DNA of 25,230 bases from Dehalococcoidia bacterium (GCA_003552785.1 PUOQ01000041.1:1-25230); one strand, 5' to 3'; shown: positions 14,926-22,635, numbered from the stretch's first letter. Translations and numbers: made by a program. Notes: a model not told the origin generated them from the sequence alone.

Positions 14926-16179
14926 TCAATCCTGTTCTGCCAGTGGAATGGTTGTTAATAATTTTCTGGTTATATCAGGATAGTCTGCGATAAAGCACAA
15001 TTCTTCCTCGGTAAGAGGCTTGTGTGACAGCACATTGGCATAGCGGACCAGCTCAAGAATCCGGTTTGCCTCTTCACGACTTTCAAAGGTCTTGCCAACT
15101 GCAACTTTGCTCATTACATAAGTAAAGCCTGAAACGCCGCTGTACTCACCGGCACATATCTCCCGCCCGGTTTCTACAATTTCCCACTGGCGCCTGCCAA
15201 GCTCCTCAAAGCCATAAAGCTCATAATTTTCAGGGTCCTTTAATACACCATCGGCATGGATGCCGGATTCATGTGCAAAGGCATTGGCGCCCACGCCCGG
15301 CTGGTTGATGGGAATAGGTACACCAAAAGCATAGCTGGCAAATTTGCAAATGCGGTAAGCCATTGACAGGTCGACGTTACCGCCGAGTTTATACTTTTCG
15401 GAAAAACCTTTGGATTTGCGTATTGCCAGAATGGTAGCAATCAGATCGGCATTACCGGCACGCTCGCCAATACCATTAACGGTAGTATTAATATAGGCAT
15501 CCTGCCCTCCATCAACCACACCTTTGGCCCCGGCAATTGAATTAGCAACCGCCATGCCCAGATCTCCATGGCAGTGAAGCTCAATGGGCAAACCAATTCC
15601 CTCGGCCATTCTGCGTCCGGTTTCGTATATTGAAAATGGATTGTCATAACCCAGCGTGTCACAGTAACGGATACGATTGGCACCATGTTCCCTGGCGGCA
15701 TTTCCGAATTCAATCAGATACTCGAGGTCGGTGCGTGATGCATCCTCGGCGTTAACACCTACACTTTCGGCCCCTTTCTCCCAGGCGGCATCGACAGCAA
15801 CCGCCATGTCTTCAATAATATCCTTTCTGGTTTTCCTGCCCTGGAACTTGCCGTTTATCATCTGATCGGAAGTTGATATGGACAGGTTCAGGTGCTTGAT
15901 TTTGGGTACCCGCTTAAAGGCGAGCTCCACATCGGGTACGATGGCACGTATCCAGCCCTCAAGTCGTAAATTGTCGATCACCCCCATCTCCGCCAGCTCA
16001 ACGTTGGCATTCAGATAGTTTGCCTCGTGATGTGTTGTCGGAAAACCAAACTCAGATTGATAAACCCCCATCTGGTTTAAGAATATGTTTATCATTGTCT
16101 TTTCAAGTTTTGACAAACCCAGCTTGGCAGTTTGAACACCGTCCCGGTTGGTAACATCTATAAGAAATATTTCTGGCAT
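14926..16179 (-). CDS. Homocitrate synthase / isopropylmalate synthase-family enzyme, possible Re-citrate synthase
   Basis: This 417-residue protein has the DRE-TIM metallolyase layout: LIDVTNRDGVQTAKLGLSK at the N-terminus, ELHCHGDLGMAVANS with the metal-binding HxH, and NTTVNGIGERAGNADL. The family condenses acetyl-CoA with a 2-oxoacid. The second part, after about residue 290, keeps AFAHESGIHADGVLKDP. There is no leucine-regulatory domain, so it is not a full LeuA. Nif genes are absent nearby. Homocitrate synthase is the default call; in anaerobic clostridia this branch also includes Re-citrate synthase, which uses oxaloacetate. AAAGGAG supports the ATG, and a promoter lies at 16228-16256. 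Confidence 0.8.
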   Translation of the reverse strand: MPEIFLIDVTNRDGVQTAKLGLSKLEKTMINIFLNQMGVYQSEFGFPTTHHEANYLNANVELAEMGVIDNLRLEGWIRAIVPDVELAFKRVPKIKHLNLSISTSDQMINGKFQGRKTRKDIIEDMAVAVDAAWEKGAESVGVNAEDASRTDLEYLIEFGNAAREHGANRIRYCDTLGYDNPFSIYETGRRMAEGIGLPIELHCHGDLGMAVANSIAGAKGVVDGGQDAYINTTVNGIGERAGNADLIATILAIRKSKGFSEKYKLGGNVDLSMAYRICKFASYAFGVPIPINQPGVGANAFAHESGIHADGVLKDPENYELYGFEELGRRQWEIVETGREICAGEYSGVSGFTYVMSKVAVGKTFESREEANRILELVRYANVLSHKPLTEEELCFIADYPDITRKLLTTIPLAEQD

Positions 16180-16227
16180 TAAAATCTCCTTTCCCAGGTT
16201 ATATGATTTGCTTTTAAGTGGTAGCTG

Positions 16228-16256
16228 ATTTTATCATATAGTCTACCGGTAGTAAA
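16228..16256 (-). promoter_or_regulatory. Promoter of the homocitrate synthase-like gene with palindrome in the spacer
   Basis: Minus-strand TTTACT (16251-16256), a 17-base spacer ending in TGA, then TAAAAT (16228-16233). This is a good sigma-70-type promoter with an extended -10. The perfect palindrome CTACCGGTAG (16243-16252) sits between the two hexamers, overlapping two bases of the -35, where a repressor could block RNA polymerase. Confidence 0.6.
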
Positions 16257-16288
16257 TTAAATAAGCTAAAAATACAGGTAAAATAAAC

Positions 16289-16328
16289 GCCTGACGACTC
16301 TTCGAGTGAATGCGACAATCATTCAGGC
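16289..16328 (+). promoter_or_regulatory. Compact folded leader element before argC
   Basis: The segment can fold with an outer stem (16289-16292 with 16325-16328, extendable by two pairs) and two adjacent small hairpins inside it, at 16297-16307 and 16308-16324. It ends about 14 bases before the argC ribosome binding site. It has no T run and no T-box features. Whether it is functional is unknown. Confidence 0.3.
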
Positions 16329-16352
16329 AGGTAATAATTATGGAGGCAAAGA

Positions 16353-17375
16353 GTGGCTAAAATAAAAACCGGTATCGTTAATGTAACCGGCTATGCTGGC
16401 ATGGAACTGGCCCGGTTGCTCGATGGGCATGAAGAAGTCGAGCTGGCCAGTGTTACGGGACGCTCAGCATCGGGGCAAAAACTTGGCCATTACATGCCAC
16501 ATCTGGACAACTCAAACCTCACCATAACACAAACACTGGACGATGTTGATCTGGCCTTCCTGGCCCTGCCGCACCGGGAAAGTGCCTCTGAAGCAATCAA
16601 ATTATACCAGAAGGGCACCAGAATAATTGATATAAGTGCCGATTTCCGTTTAAAGGACCCGGCGCTGTACCCGGAATGGTATGGCTTTGAGCACCCCTGC
16701 ATAGATATGCTGGCAAAAGCTGTTTACGGTTTGCCAGAACTTTACCGTGAGCAAATAAGTGGTTCAAGCCTGATAGCCAATCCGGGATGTTATCCGACCG
16801 CAGCTATCTTAGCCCTGATGCCGGCTTTGAAAAAAGGGTTGATTAAAAATGACATTATTATAGACGCCAAATCTGGCATATCCGGCGCTGGCAGAAGCCT
16901 GAGCCTTAAAAGTCATTTCTGTGAAGCCAACGAAGATATCACCGCATACGCCACCGAAGGCCACAGGCATTTACCTGAAATAATACAGGAGCTGAAAAAG
17001 GCAGAACCCGCTCAAGATCTGTGCATTACATTCAACCCTTACCTGGTACCGGTTACGCGCGGCATTCTTGCTTCATGTTATGCGGGTTTAAAAACCAGTC
17101 TCACCAAACGGGACCTGTTTGAGGTTTATTCATCTTTCTACCGGGATGAGCCTTTTATCCGTGTAACAGACATGCCCCCGCACACCAAGCAGGCAGCAGG
17201 CAGCAACTATTGCCTTGTCTGCCCCACCATAGATAAGCGCACCAACCGCCTGGTAGTAATAAGCGCTATTGACAACCTGATAAAGGGAGCAGCTGGCCAG
17301 GCTGTACAAAATATGAACCTGATGCTTGGCTTTAATGAAAAAGCCGGCCTTGAAGCTTCACCTCTATTCCCGTAA
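16353..17375 (+). CDS. argC: N-acetyl-gamma-glutamyl-phosphate reductase
   Basis: ArgC reduces N-acetylglutamyl phosphate with NADPH in arginine synthesis. The 340-residue protein has the N-terminal nucleotide-binding GYAGMELARLL, the catalytic Cys in NPGCYPTAAIL, KSGISGAGRSL, and the C-terminal AAGSNYC. The GTG at 16353 follows GGAGG by six bases. No other arginine gene is beside it, unlike the usual argCJBD order. The divergent homocitrate synthase-like gene raises the thought of LysY-type lysine synthesis, but no lysW or aconitase genes are here. ArgC remains the best call. Confidence 0.93.
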   Translation: MAKIKTGIVNVTGYAGMELARLLDGHEEVELASVTGRSASGQKLGHYMPHLDNSNLTITQTLDDVDLAFLALPHRESASEAIKLYQKGTRIIDISADFRLKDPALYPEWYGFEHPCIDMLAKAVYGLPELYREQISGSSLIANPGCYPTAAILALMPALKKGLIKNDIIIDAKSGISGAGRSLSLKSHFCEANEDITAYATEGHRHLPEIIQELKKAEPAQDLCITFNPYLVPVTRGILASCYAGLKTSLTKRDLFEVYSSFYRDEPFIRVTDMPPHTKQAAGSNYCLVCPTIDKRTNRLVVISAIDNLIKGAAGQAVQNMNLMLGFNEKAGLEASPLFP

Positions 17376-17381
17376 GGTGCC

Positions 17382-18692
17382 ATGAACTTCATATCAAAAT
17401 ACAAGCAGCAGCCAGGTTCCAGCGGAATAAAACGGCCCAACACCTGGCATTACCTTAAAATCACTTTGCTTGTTTTCGGAATTGCCGGCCTGTGGCAAAG
17501 CATGCACAGCCTTATACTCCCCTTGAGGATACTTGACTTTGTACCCGAAGCCCAAAAGAACACATACCTGGGCCTTCTTACCTTCTCCGGCCTGATAATT
17601 GCCATGCTTGTCCAGCCGATTGCCGGAGCTATATCCGACCGCTCCACCCTGGGCTGGGGCAGGCGCCGGCCGTTTATTTTCACCGGCATTCTGGCAATAG
17701 TGGTATTATTGCCTATTATAGGCGCAGCAACTTCTTTTACACTCCTTTTCATTGGCTACTGCCTGCTGCAGCTTGCCTCAAACACCGCCCAGGGCCCCTA
17801 TCAGGCTTTTATTCCTGAAACTGTACCACGGCACAGCCGGGGGCGGGCTTCAGGAATTAAAAGTCTTCTCGAAATACTGGGCGCCGGCGCCCTTTTGTTC
17901 CCGGTGTCCCGGCTTATGGACAATTATGCCAAAACTGCCGACGGAAGCTGGCTCTGGATTGCCCTCCTCATGCTGGGTTCTGCCTGCATGCTTTTCATGC
18001 TTTTTACCGTAATATCAGTTAAAGAACCCCGGCCAGAAAAACCCTTAAAAACGGATGTCCTCCCCGGCTGGATAAAAAGTTTCAGCATCGATATAAAGTC
18101 AAACCGGCCCTTCATGTGGTTCCTTATTTCCCGGCTGGCTGTCTTCATGGGCCTGGCCACAGTTCAACAGTTTGCATTGTACTTCTTCCGAGATGTTGCT
18201 GGAGTGCCCGAACCGGCCATGGCAACTACCAATTTTCTGGCAATCTCGATAGTATTCATGCTTATAGCCGTGCTGCCGGCTGGCTATTTTTCCGACCGCA
18301 TCGGGAGAAAGTCAATCGCCATCTGTTCTGCTTTTTGTGGAGCGATTGGAATTCTGGTCATACTCATAAATCAAAGCTTTCCGGCATTGATGCTGGCAGC
18401 ATCCATCCTTGGGCTTTCACTGGGTGCTTTCACCAGTACCAACTGGGCCCTGGCCACCGATCTGGTTGCCAGGGGAGAAGAAGCTAAATATCTGGGCATC
18501 GCCAATATGGCCACCGCCGGAGGAGGTGCTCTGGCACGCCTTATAGGGCCGGTAATTGATTATTTCAATCAGATTCTGCCCAATTTGGGTTACTTTGTAA
18601 TGCTTGGGGCATGTATGGCCTATTTTATTGCCGGTGGCCTGATACTGTTTAAAGTAAAGGTGCCCCGGTTTGGAAATGGTACTGAAGAATGA
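17382..18692 (+). CDS. MFS transporter, SLC45/sugar-transporter-like
   Basis: This 436-residue protein has about twelve membrane helices. The typical MFS loop between helices 2 and 3 reads GAISDRSTLGWGRRRPFIF, and the equivalent in the second half is GYFSDRIGRKS. The pattern DRSTLGWGRRRP resembles MFS proteins of the SLC45 and glycoside-cation symporter groups. It starts with ATG six bases after the argC stop (GGTG upstream), so it is likely cotranscribed with argC. The substrate cannot be predicted; adjacency to argC does not by itself imply amino acid transport. Confidence 0.88.
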   Translation: MNFISKYKQQPGSSGIKRPNTWHYLKITLLVFGIAGLWQSMHSLILPLRILDFVPEAQKNTYLGLLTFSGLIIAMLVQPIAGAISDRSTLGWGRRRPFIFTGILAIVVLLPIIGAATSFTLLFIGYCLLQLASNTAQGPYQAFIPETVPRHSRGRASGIKSLLEILGAGALLFPVSRLMDNYAKTADGSWLWIALLMLGSACMLFMLFTVISVKEPRPEKPLKTDVLPGWIKSFSIDIKSNRPFMWFLISRLAVFMGLATVQQFALYFFRDVAGVPEPAMATTNFLAISIVFMLIAVLPAGYFSDRIGRKSIAICSAFCGAIGILVILINQSFPALMLAASILGLSLGAFTSTNWALATDLVARGEEAKYLGIANMATAGGGALARLIGPVIDYFNQILPNLGYFVMLGACMAYFIAGGLILFKVKVPRFGNGTEE

Positions 18693-18793
18693 CCTCTTTT
18701 AAAGGTGTTTGTGATTAAACTTCAGCGTGGAAGAAGCAACAGATAATCACATTACCGGCTAAACATGTTTACAAGTTTTTTGCATCCGAAAGC

Positions 18794-20056
18794 TTATTGC
18801 GAATTGTAGCTGTCTGCCCTAGATTTGCTGCGCCTTATTGAAATACCGACAACCACTCTGTCGGTAGTAAATATTCGAGTAGCTACAGCCACAAGAATGG
18901 CTGTTAAGAGACTTGAATACAAAATGCCAACTAAAACCAGGAAGTAATTATCAACCATTAGTTCTTTCATGGCAATCATCGGATGCGAAAACGGAATGGC
19001 AAATATTATCACCTGTACCATAGCAGGCAGGGTTCGAAAGTCAAGAAGCATCGTCACCAGCATTGCAAGCACTGCCAGACCAATTAAAGGGTAGGTCAGA
19101 GTCTGGGCAGAACGGTAGTTGCTGGCAAAGGTCCCCATAATAATACTGGCGCACAATGCGGCCAGAAGTGCCGTGAATAGGGACAGGGAGATGAGGAAAT
19201 AATCCCCGGGGCCAAGAACAAAACCCAGATCTGCCAGGCTTCCTGTCTGCCCTCCCAGTGAAGTGGAGTAAAAATAAAAACCAACCATATATATCGCACC
19301 CATCACAACCCCTGCAGTGGCGCTGCCGATAATTTTACTTATGATAATATGGCTACGATTAACAGGCATCGTTAAAAGCGTTTCCAGAGTGCGGTTTTCC
19401 TTTTCTAGCCCCATGGAGGAAATAACCGAGCTTGAACCCATCACAATTAACATCATAATCACTACCGGCACAAACATCGTCTCCTGGCTTAGAAGTCCAC
19501 TTAGAACCTGCGGAGAAACACCTTCGATAGTTTTACCCTCGTAAATGGTAGTATAACTGCTGGATGCCGGTGCCAGAATTATTTCCGGATCAAGGCTTGA
19601 ATGCCCTTCAACCAGAGTAGCGGAAACCGACTTGAAGCCAGAATCGATTATTGCCTCAACTGCACTAACCGGAAGCGTGTCGATAACGCCGGCTCCTTTC
19701 ATGATCCAGCGAACTTCTATCTCTGCCTTCTTGCCTGAATCAATGGTAGCACCAAAACCCCCGGGGACAAGGACCAAAGCGATACCATTTTCGGACTCGA
19801 GCTCTGATTGGGCCCGGGAAACATCGTCCCCGCTGTAAACTACATCGGCGCCGGTTTCTATCGCTTCAACCAAAGTGGCTGAATGATGGGATTTATCCTG
19901 GTCTACAACAGCAACTACAGGGCTGACTGCTGCTTCTTCCTGTGCCTCTGAAAGCATCTGCCCCATAAAGACAAAAATTAATGCCATGAAGGCAAAAAAC
20001 AGTAATGCTGACTTGGTAAGCAGTTCTCTTATTTCTTTTTTTATCAGGTTGATCAT
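18794..20056 (-). CDS. ABC-2 type transporter permease, NatB-like
   Basis: This 420-residue membrane protein has one N-terminal helix (residues 17-35) and a large extracytoplasmic domain (to about residue 195) containing VVAVVDQDKSHHSATL. At least five C-terminal helices follow, with GLEKENRTLETLLTMPVNRSH, the conserved coupling segment of ABC-2/NatB permeases. It overlaps the ATP-binding gene by four bases (ATGA), so the pair forms one exporter. NatAB in Bacillus exports sodium; other relatives export lantibiotics or drugs. The substrate is not clear. Confidence 0.9.
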   Translation of the reverse strand: MINLIKKEIRELLTKSALLFFAFMALIFVFMGQMLSEAQEEAAVSPVVAVVDQDKSHHSATLVEAIETGADVVYSGDDVSRAQSELESENGIALVLVPGGFGATIDSGKKAEIEVRWIMKGAGVIDTLPVSAVEAIIDSGFKSVSATLVEGHSSLDPEIILAPASSSYTTIYEGKTIEGVSPQVLSGLLSQETMFVPVVIMMLIVMGSSSVISSMGLEKENRTLETLLTMPVNRSHIIISKIIGSATAGVVMGAIYMVGFYFYSTSLGGQTGSLADLGFVLGPGDYFLISLSLFTALLAALCASIIMGTFASNYRSAQTLTYPLIGLAVLAMLVTMLLDFRTLPAMVQVIIFAIPFSHPMIAMKELMVDNYFLVLVGILYSSLLTAILVAVATRIFTTDRVVVGISIRRSKSRADSYNSQ

Positions 20057-20772
20057 ATCCGGACCAATTGTGTAAATACTTCTTCAATGTTTTCTGCACC
20101 GTAACTTTTCTTGAGCTCCCCGGGAGATCCGGCAGCCACAATGCGGCCTTTATGTATCAATGCGATGCGCTGGCACATTAATTCAACTTCAAGCATATTA
20201 TGGGAGGAAAAAAGCACGCTCAGCCCGTTGTCACTGGCCTGCCTTATTATATGACGTACCTGCCGGGCATTAATAACATCAAGCCCCGAGCTGGGTTCAT
20301 CCAGGATAGCAAGCTGTGGCTTTGACATCAAGGCACGCCCGACTAAAAGGCGCCTCATCATTCCTTTTGAGTATGTATCTACCCGGTCACTAATCCTGTC
20401 GCCAAGTGCAGCTATTTCAATGCCTCTTTGCACCATTTCTCCGGCCTCTTTTCCCCGGGAAAAAAAACTGGCAACAAACTCGAGGTATTCTCTGCCCTTC
20501 ATGTTCTTATAAGCACCAGCGTCTTCTGGAAGATAGCTGATAATCTTCCTCACCTCGCCGGCATCCTCGGGCAGTTTTTGATCAAATATTCGAATTTGAC
20601 CCGACTCCAGCTGCAACAGGGTTGCGATAGTACGCAGGGTAGTCGTTTTACCCGCTCCATTAGGGCCAATGAGGCCAAAGATTTCTCCTTCTTGAACCTC
20701 AAAGGAAACATTGTCAAGAATTTTTACTCCTGACAGGTGTTTGCTGATTCCATCTATAACAAGAGCACTCAT
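20053..20772 (-). CDS. ABC transporter ATP-binding protein, NatA-like
   Basis: This 239-residue ATPase has Walker A GPNGAGKTTT, the signature region YSKGMMRRLLVGRAL, Walker B LAILDEPSSGLD, and the switch His in SSHNM. It energises the permease encoded directly downstream. The ATG at 20772 has no ribosome binding site in the A/T-rich sequence before it, which is unusual in this window. A leader hairpin with a U-run lies just upstream (20784-20816), so expression may be controlled at the leader. Confidence 0.95.
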   Translation of the reverse strand: MSALVIDGISKHLSGVKILDNVSFEVQEGEIFGLIGPNGAGKTTTLRTIATLLQLESGQIRIFDQKLPEDAGEVRKIISYLPEDAGAYKNMKGREYLEFVASFFSRGKEAGEMVQRGIEIAALGDRISDRVDTYSKGMMRRLLVGRALMSKPQLAILDEPSSGLDVINARQVRHIIRQASDNGLSVLFSSHNMLEVELMCQRIALIHKGRIVAAGSPGELKKSYGAENIEEVFTQLVRI

Positions 20773-20783
20773 TATTATTTAAC

Positions 20784-20816
20784 AAAAACGGAAACGAATT
20801 TAGAAGCTCTTTCCGT
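20784..20816 (-). terminator. Attenuator-like hairpin in the natA leader
   Basis: On the minus strand ACGGAAA (20810-20816) pairs with TTTCCGT (20788-20794) across a 15-base loop and runs straight into a T-rich stretch 12-16 bases before the natA ATG. It has the shape of a weak intrinsic terminator inside the leader. Confidence 0.45.
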
Positions 20817-20826
20817 CACCCGGTGA
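20816..20826. promoter_or_regulatory. Palindromic operator candidate at the natA start site
   Basis: TCACC-C-GGTGA is a perfect inverted repeat lying directly downstream of the natA -10 hexamer, around the expected transcription start. A further GGTGA copy occurs near 20863. It is a good position for a repressor, but no regulator gene lies nearby. Confidence 0.4.
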
Positions 20827-20855
20827 TTATAACCTCTACAAGTTTATCGAAGCAA
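20826..20855 (-). promoter_or_regulatory. Promoter of the NatAB-like operon
   Basis: Minus-strand TTGCTT (20850-20855), an 18-base spacer, and a perfect TATAAT (20826-20831). The start would be near 20819. Confidence 0.5.
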
Positions 20856-20952
20856 CATAATTGATCGGTGACAAATCATTACTACAATACAACAACTCTT
20901 TAAAAAAGTTTTGAATGATAAGGCTACGCGCCCCCCGAAAATATGAAGCCTG

Positions 20953-20980
20953 TTGACATGGGCGCTTCAAATGATATTAA
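20953..20980 (+). promoter_or_regulatory. Promoter of the GIN-domain lipoprotein gene
   Basis: A perfect TTGACA (20953-20958), a 16-base spacer ending in TGA, and TATTAA (20975-20980) form a strong promoter with an extended -10. The leader of about 65 bases holds the inverted repeat at 21010-21026. Confidence 0.65.
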
Positions 20981-21009
20981 CTTATCAAGGTACTTTTTAA
21001 GCATAATTC

Positions 21010-21026
21010 AGGCAACCTTGTTGCCT
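21010..21026. repeat. Inverted repeat in the lipoprotein gene leader
   Basis: AGGCAAC-CTT-GTTGCCT is a perfect seven-base inverted repeat with a three-base spacer. It lies about 25 bases after the expected start site and just before the GGGGGAG ribosome binding site. It could be an operator or a short mRNA hairpin; no T run follows. Confidence 0.45.
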
Positions 21027-21052
21027 TGAACCTTTTAGGGGGAGTTTATATT

Positions 21053-21844
21053 ATGAATAAGCTATTTTTGCTTTTACTTACAACCATGATGCTGCTGGCA
21101 TTAACATCTATGACCGGCTGCTTTGATGCCATACGTGCTTCCGGCAACGTAGAACCCAGAGAATATGACTTTACCGGTTTCAACCAGATTCAAATTGCCT
21201 CCGCTTTTGAATTCGAAATCAGGCAGGCAGAAGCATACACCATAACTATAAAAGCGGATGATAATCTGCATGAATATACCAGCGTAAAAAGCGAAAATGA
21301 AATATTAAGTATTGGGATGGAGCGGGTAAGCATAACAGGCCCGGCTACCCTGGAAGTAATAATAACCATGCCGGATTTAAACTCGCTGAAAGTATCTGGA
21401 GCATCAAACGGTACCCTCACCGGTTTCTCCTCCAATAATAAACTGGATATCGCTGTATCCGGTGCCTGTTTAATCGAACTTGAAGATATAACCTGCGGCC
21501 GGGCCAAATTCGATATTTCCGGCGCAAGTAAAGCAACTGGCAACCTGAACTCCGAAAACATCAAATTTAATATAAGTGGAGCCAGTCTGGTGGATTTAAC
21601 AGGAACAGGCCAGGATATCGAGGCACGGTTAAGTGGTGCCAGCAAGCTTGACCTGGAAAACTTTATTGCCGTTAATGCCGACGTCAAGATAGATGGCGCC
21701 AGTAACGGCACTCTTAACCTGAATGGTTTGCTAAATGCAGATATACAGGGAGCTTCCAGGCTCCAGTATTACGGCCAACCAGAAATGGGGAATATCAGCA
21801 CCGGCATTGCATCAAAAATAATAAGTAAAAATGAAAAACCATAA
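21053..21844 (+). CDS. Lipoprotein with GIN (DUF2807) beta-helix domain
   Basis: This 263-residue exported protein has a hydrophobic signal (residues 4-19) and a lipobox ending at Cys23 (MTGC), so membrane anchoring by lipidation is expected. The rest matches the head GIN / DUF2807 type. It begins SGNVEPREYDFTGFNQIQI, followed by about seven short repeats built on SGAS or DGAS (for example VSGASNGTL, ISGASKATG, LSGASKLDL), which would stack as rungs of a beta helix. The ATG at 21053 has GGGGGAG eight bases upstream. It overlaps the methyltransferase gene by 14 bases. Function in this family is unknown; adhesion or envelope roles have been proposed. Confidence 0.85.
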   Translation: MNKLFLLLLTTMMLLALTSMTGCFDAIRASGNVEPREYDFTGFNQIQIASAFEFEIRQAEAYTITIKADDNLHEYTSVKSENEILSIGMERVSITGPATLEVIITMPDLNSLKVSGASNGTLTGFSSNNKLDIAVSGACLIELEDITCGRAKFDISGASKATGNLNSENIKFNISGASLVDLTGTGQDIEARLSGASKLDLENFIAVNADVKIDGASNGTLNLNGLLNADIQGASRLQYYGQPEMGNISTGIASKIISKNEKP

Positions 21845-22388
21845 ACCAGATGACGAAGAGCGCAGAAAATGGCAGAACCCCGAACGCATCCTTGCAGATA
21901 TCGGCCTGAAGGCCGGAGATACATTTATTGATATCGGATGCGGAAAAGGGTATTTCGCCCTGCCAGCTGCCAGCTCGGTGGGTAAATACGGCCGGGTGTG
22001 GGGAATTGACATAGATCAACAAGCGCTTGAAAGCCTGAAATTAAAGGCAGAACAGGCAGGGCACAAAAATATTCAACTTGCGGCAGGAAAGGCAGAGGAG
22101 ATGGTGCTGTGCCAGGGCTGTGCTGATATAATTTTCTTCGGTGTAGTACTGCATGATTTTGAAAACCCGGCAAAGGTGCTTGAAAATGCCAGAGACATGT
22201 TAAAACCCGGTGGCAGGCTAATTAACCTGGACTGGAAGAAAGAGTTAATGCAGTTTGGCCCAAAACTCTCAAAGCGGATTAGCGCAAATAATGCCGCGGG
22301 GCTGATAGAAACAGCTGGCTTTGATATTGAGCATATAAACCAAAGTAGCCCTTACCACTATATCATCACTGCTCGCATGCAAATTTAA
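21831..22388 (+). CDS. Class I SAM-dependent methyltransferase
   Basis: This 185-residue protein has a Rossmann methyltransferase fold. Motif I is FIDIGCGKGYFALPAA, the acidic end of strand 2 is GIDID, and motif post-I/II includes FFGVVLHDF, followed by MLKPGGRLINLDW. It resembles UbiE/COQ5-like or small-molecule methyltransferases, but the substrate is not evident. Its start lies inside the end of the lipoprotein gene and has a poor ribosome binding site, suggesting translational coupling. Why an exported lipoprotein and a methyltransferase share a transcript is not clear. Confidence 0.88.
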   Translation: MKNHKPDDEERRKWQNPERILADIGLKAGDTFIDIGCGKGYFALPAASSVGKYGRVWGIDIDQQALESLKLKAEQAGHKNIQLAAGKAEEMVLCQGCADIIFFGVVLHDFENPAKVLENARDMLKPGGRLINLDWKKELMQFGPKLSKRISANNAAGLIETAGFDIEHINQSSPYHYIITARMQI

Positions 22389-22415
22389 ACTTCGGTTTTT
22401 ATGATAGAATTATTT

Positions 22416-22424
22416 TGCTATAAT
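22416..22424 (+). promoter_or_regulatory. Extended -10 promoter of the selenoprotein candidate gene
   Basis: A perfect TATAAT (22419-22424) is preceded by TGC, giving a strong extended -10; the -35 is poor. Transcription would begin near 22431, 34 bases before the ATG at 22465. Confidence 0.6.
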
Positions 22425-22464
22425 GCCTCGCATTAATTAACTTAAAGAAAGGTAAAAAACTATA

Positions 22465-22635
22465 ATGCACTATATAATCGGATTGATCGCCGGCGCGATT
22501 ATCGGGGGCGTACTGGGTTATTTTGGCAAGTGCAGCGGAAACGCCTGAGGAATAGCTGCCAGCCCCTGGTCAGGGGCCATATTCGGCGCCATACTTGGGC
22601 TTCTTATTGCTACTGTTGTGGTAGGCAGGTCCTGA
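22465..22635 (+). CDS. Putative 56-residue membrane selenoprotein, DUF6132-like (UGA at codon 28 read as Sec)
   Basis: The frame from ATG at 22465 runs through TGA at 22546-22548 and ends at TGA 22633-22635. Reading the first UGA as selenocysteine (U) gives a first membrane helix (residues 2-20), the turn KCSGNAUGIAASPW, and a second helix (residues 36-53). Without read-through the product is a 27-residue stub with one helix. The turn aligns in length with the CX4CPIxxxP segment I recall from DUF6132 small membrane proteins, with Sec in place of the second Cys. A SECIS-like hairpin follows the UGA (22562-22577). The ribosome binding site AAAGG is somewhat distant (12 bases). It has its own promoter and terminator. 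CX4U suggests a redox or metal-linked role, but none is known to me. Confidence 0.75.
22546..22577 (+). promoter_or_regulatory. UGA codon with bacterial SECIS-like hairpin
   Basis: Thirteen bases after the UGA, GCCCCU (22562-22567) pairs with AGGGGC (22572-22577), leaving apical loop GGUC. In the E. coli fdhF SECIS the SelB-binding loop is also GGUC and begins 18 bases after the UGA; here it begins 19 bases after. The stem is G-C rich and inside the coding frame, as required in bacteria. Confidence 0.72.

Noticed and set aside
16257..16352. T-box or arginine-box element before argC
   Set aside because: No T-box consensus, specifier loop, terminator or recognisable ArgR box was seen.
18693..18793. 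Terminator between the convergent MFS and NatB-like genes
   Set aside because: Only a weak A/T palindrome (TAAACATGTTTA) is present, with no stable stem followed by T run on either strand.
21190..21711. 173-codon minus-strand ORF
   Set aside because: It is antisense to the repetitive GIN domain; the pattern mirrors the SGAS repeats and there is no start signal.
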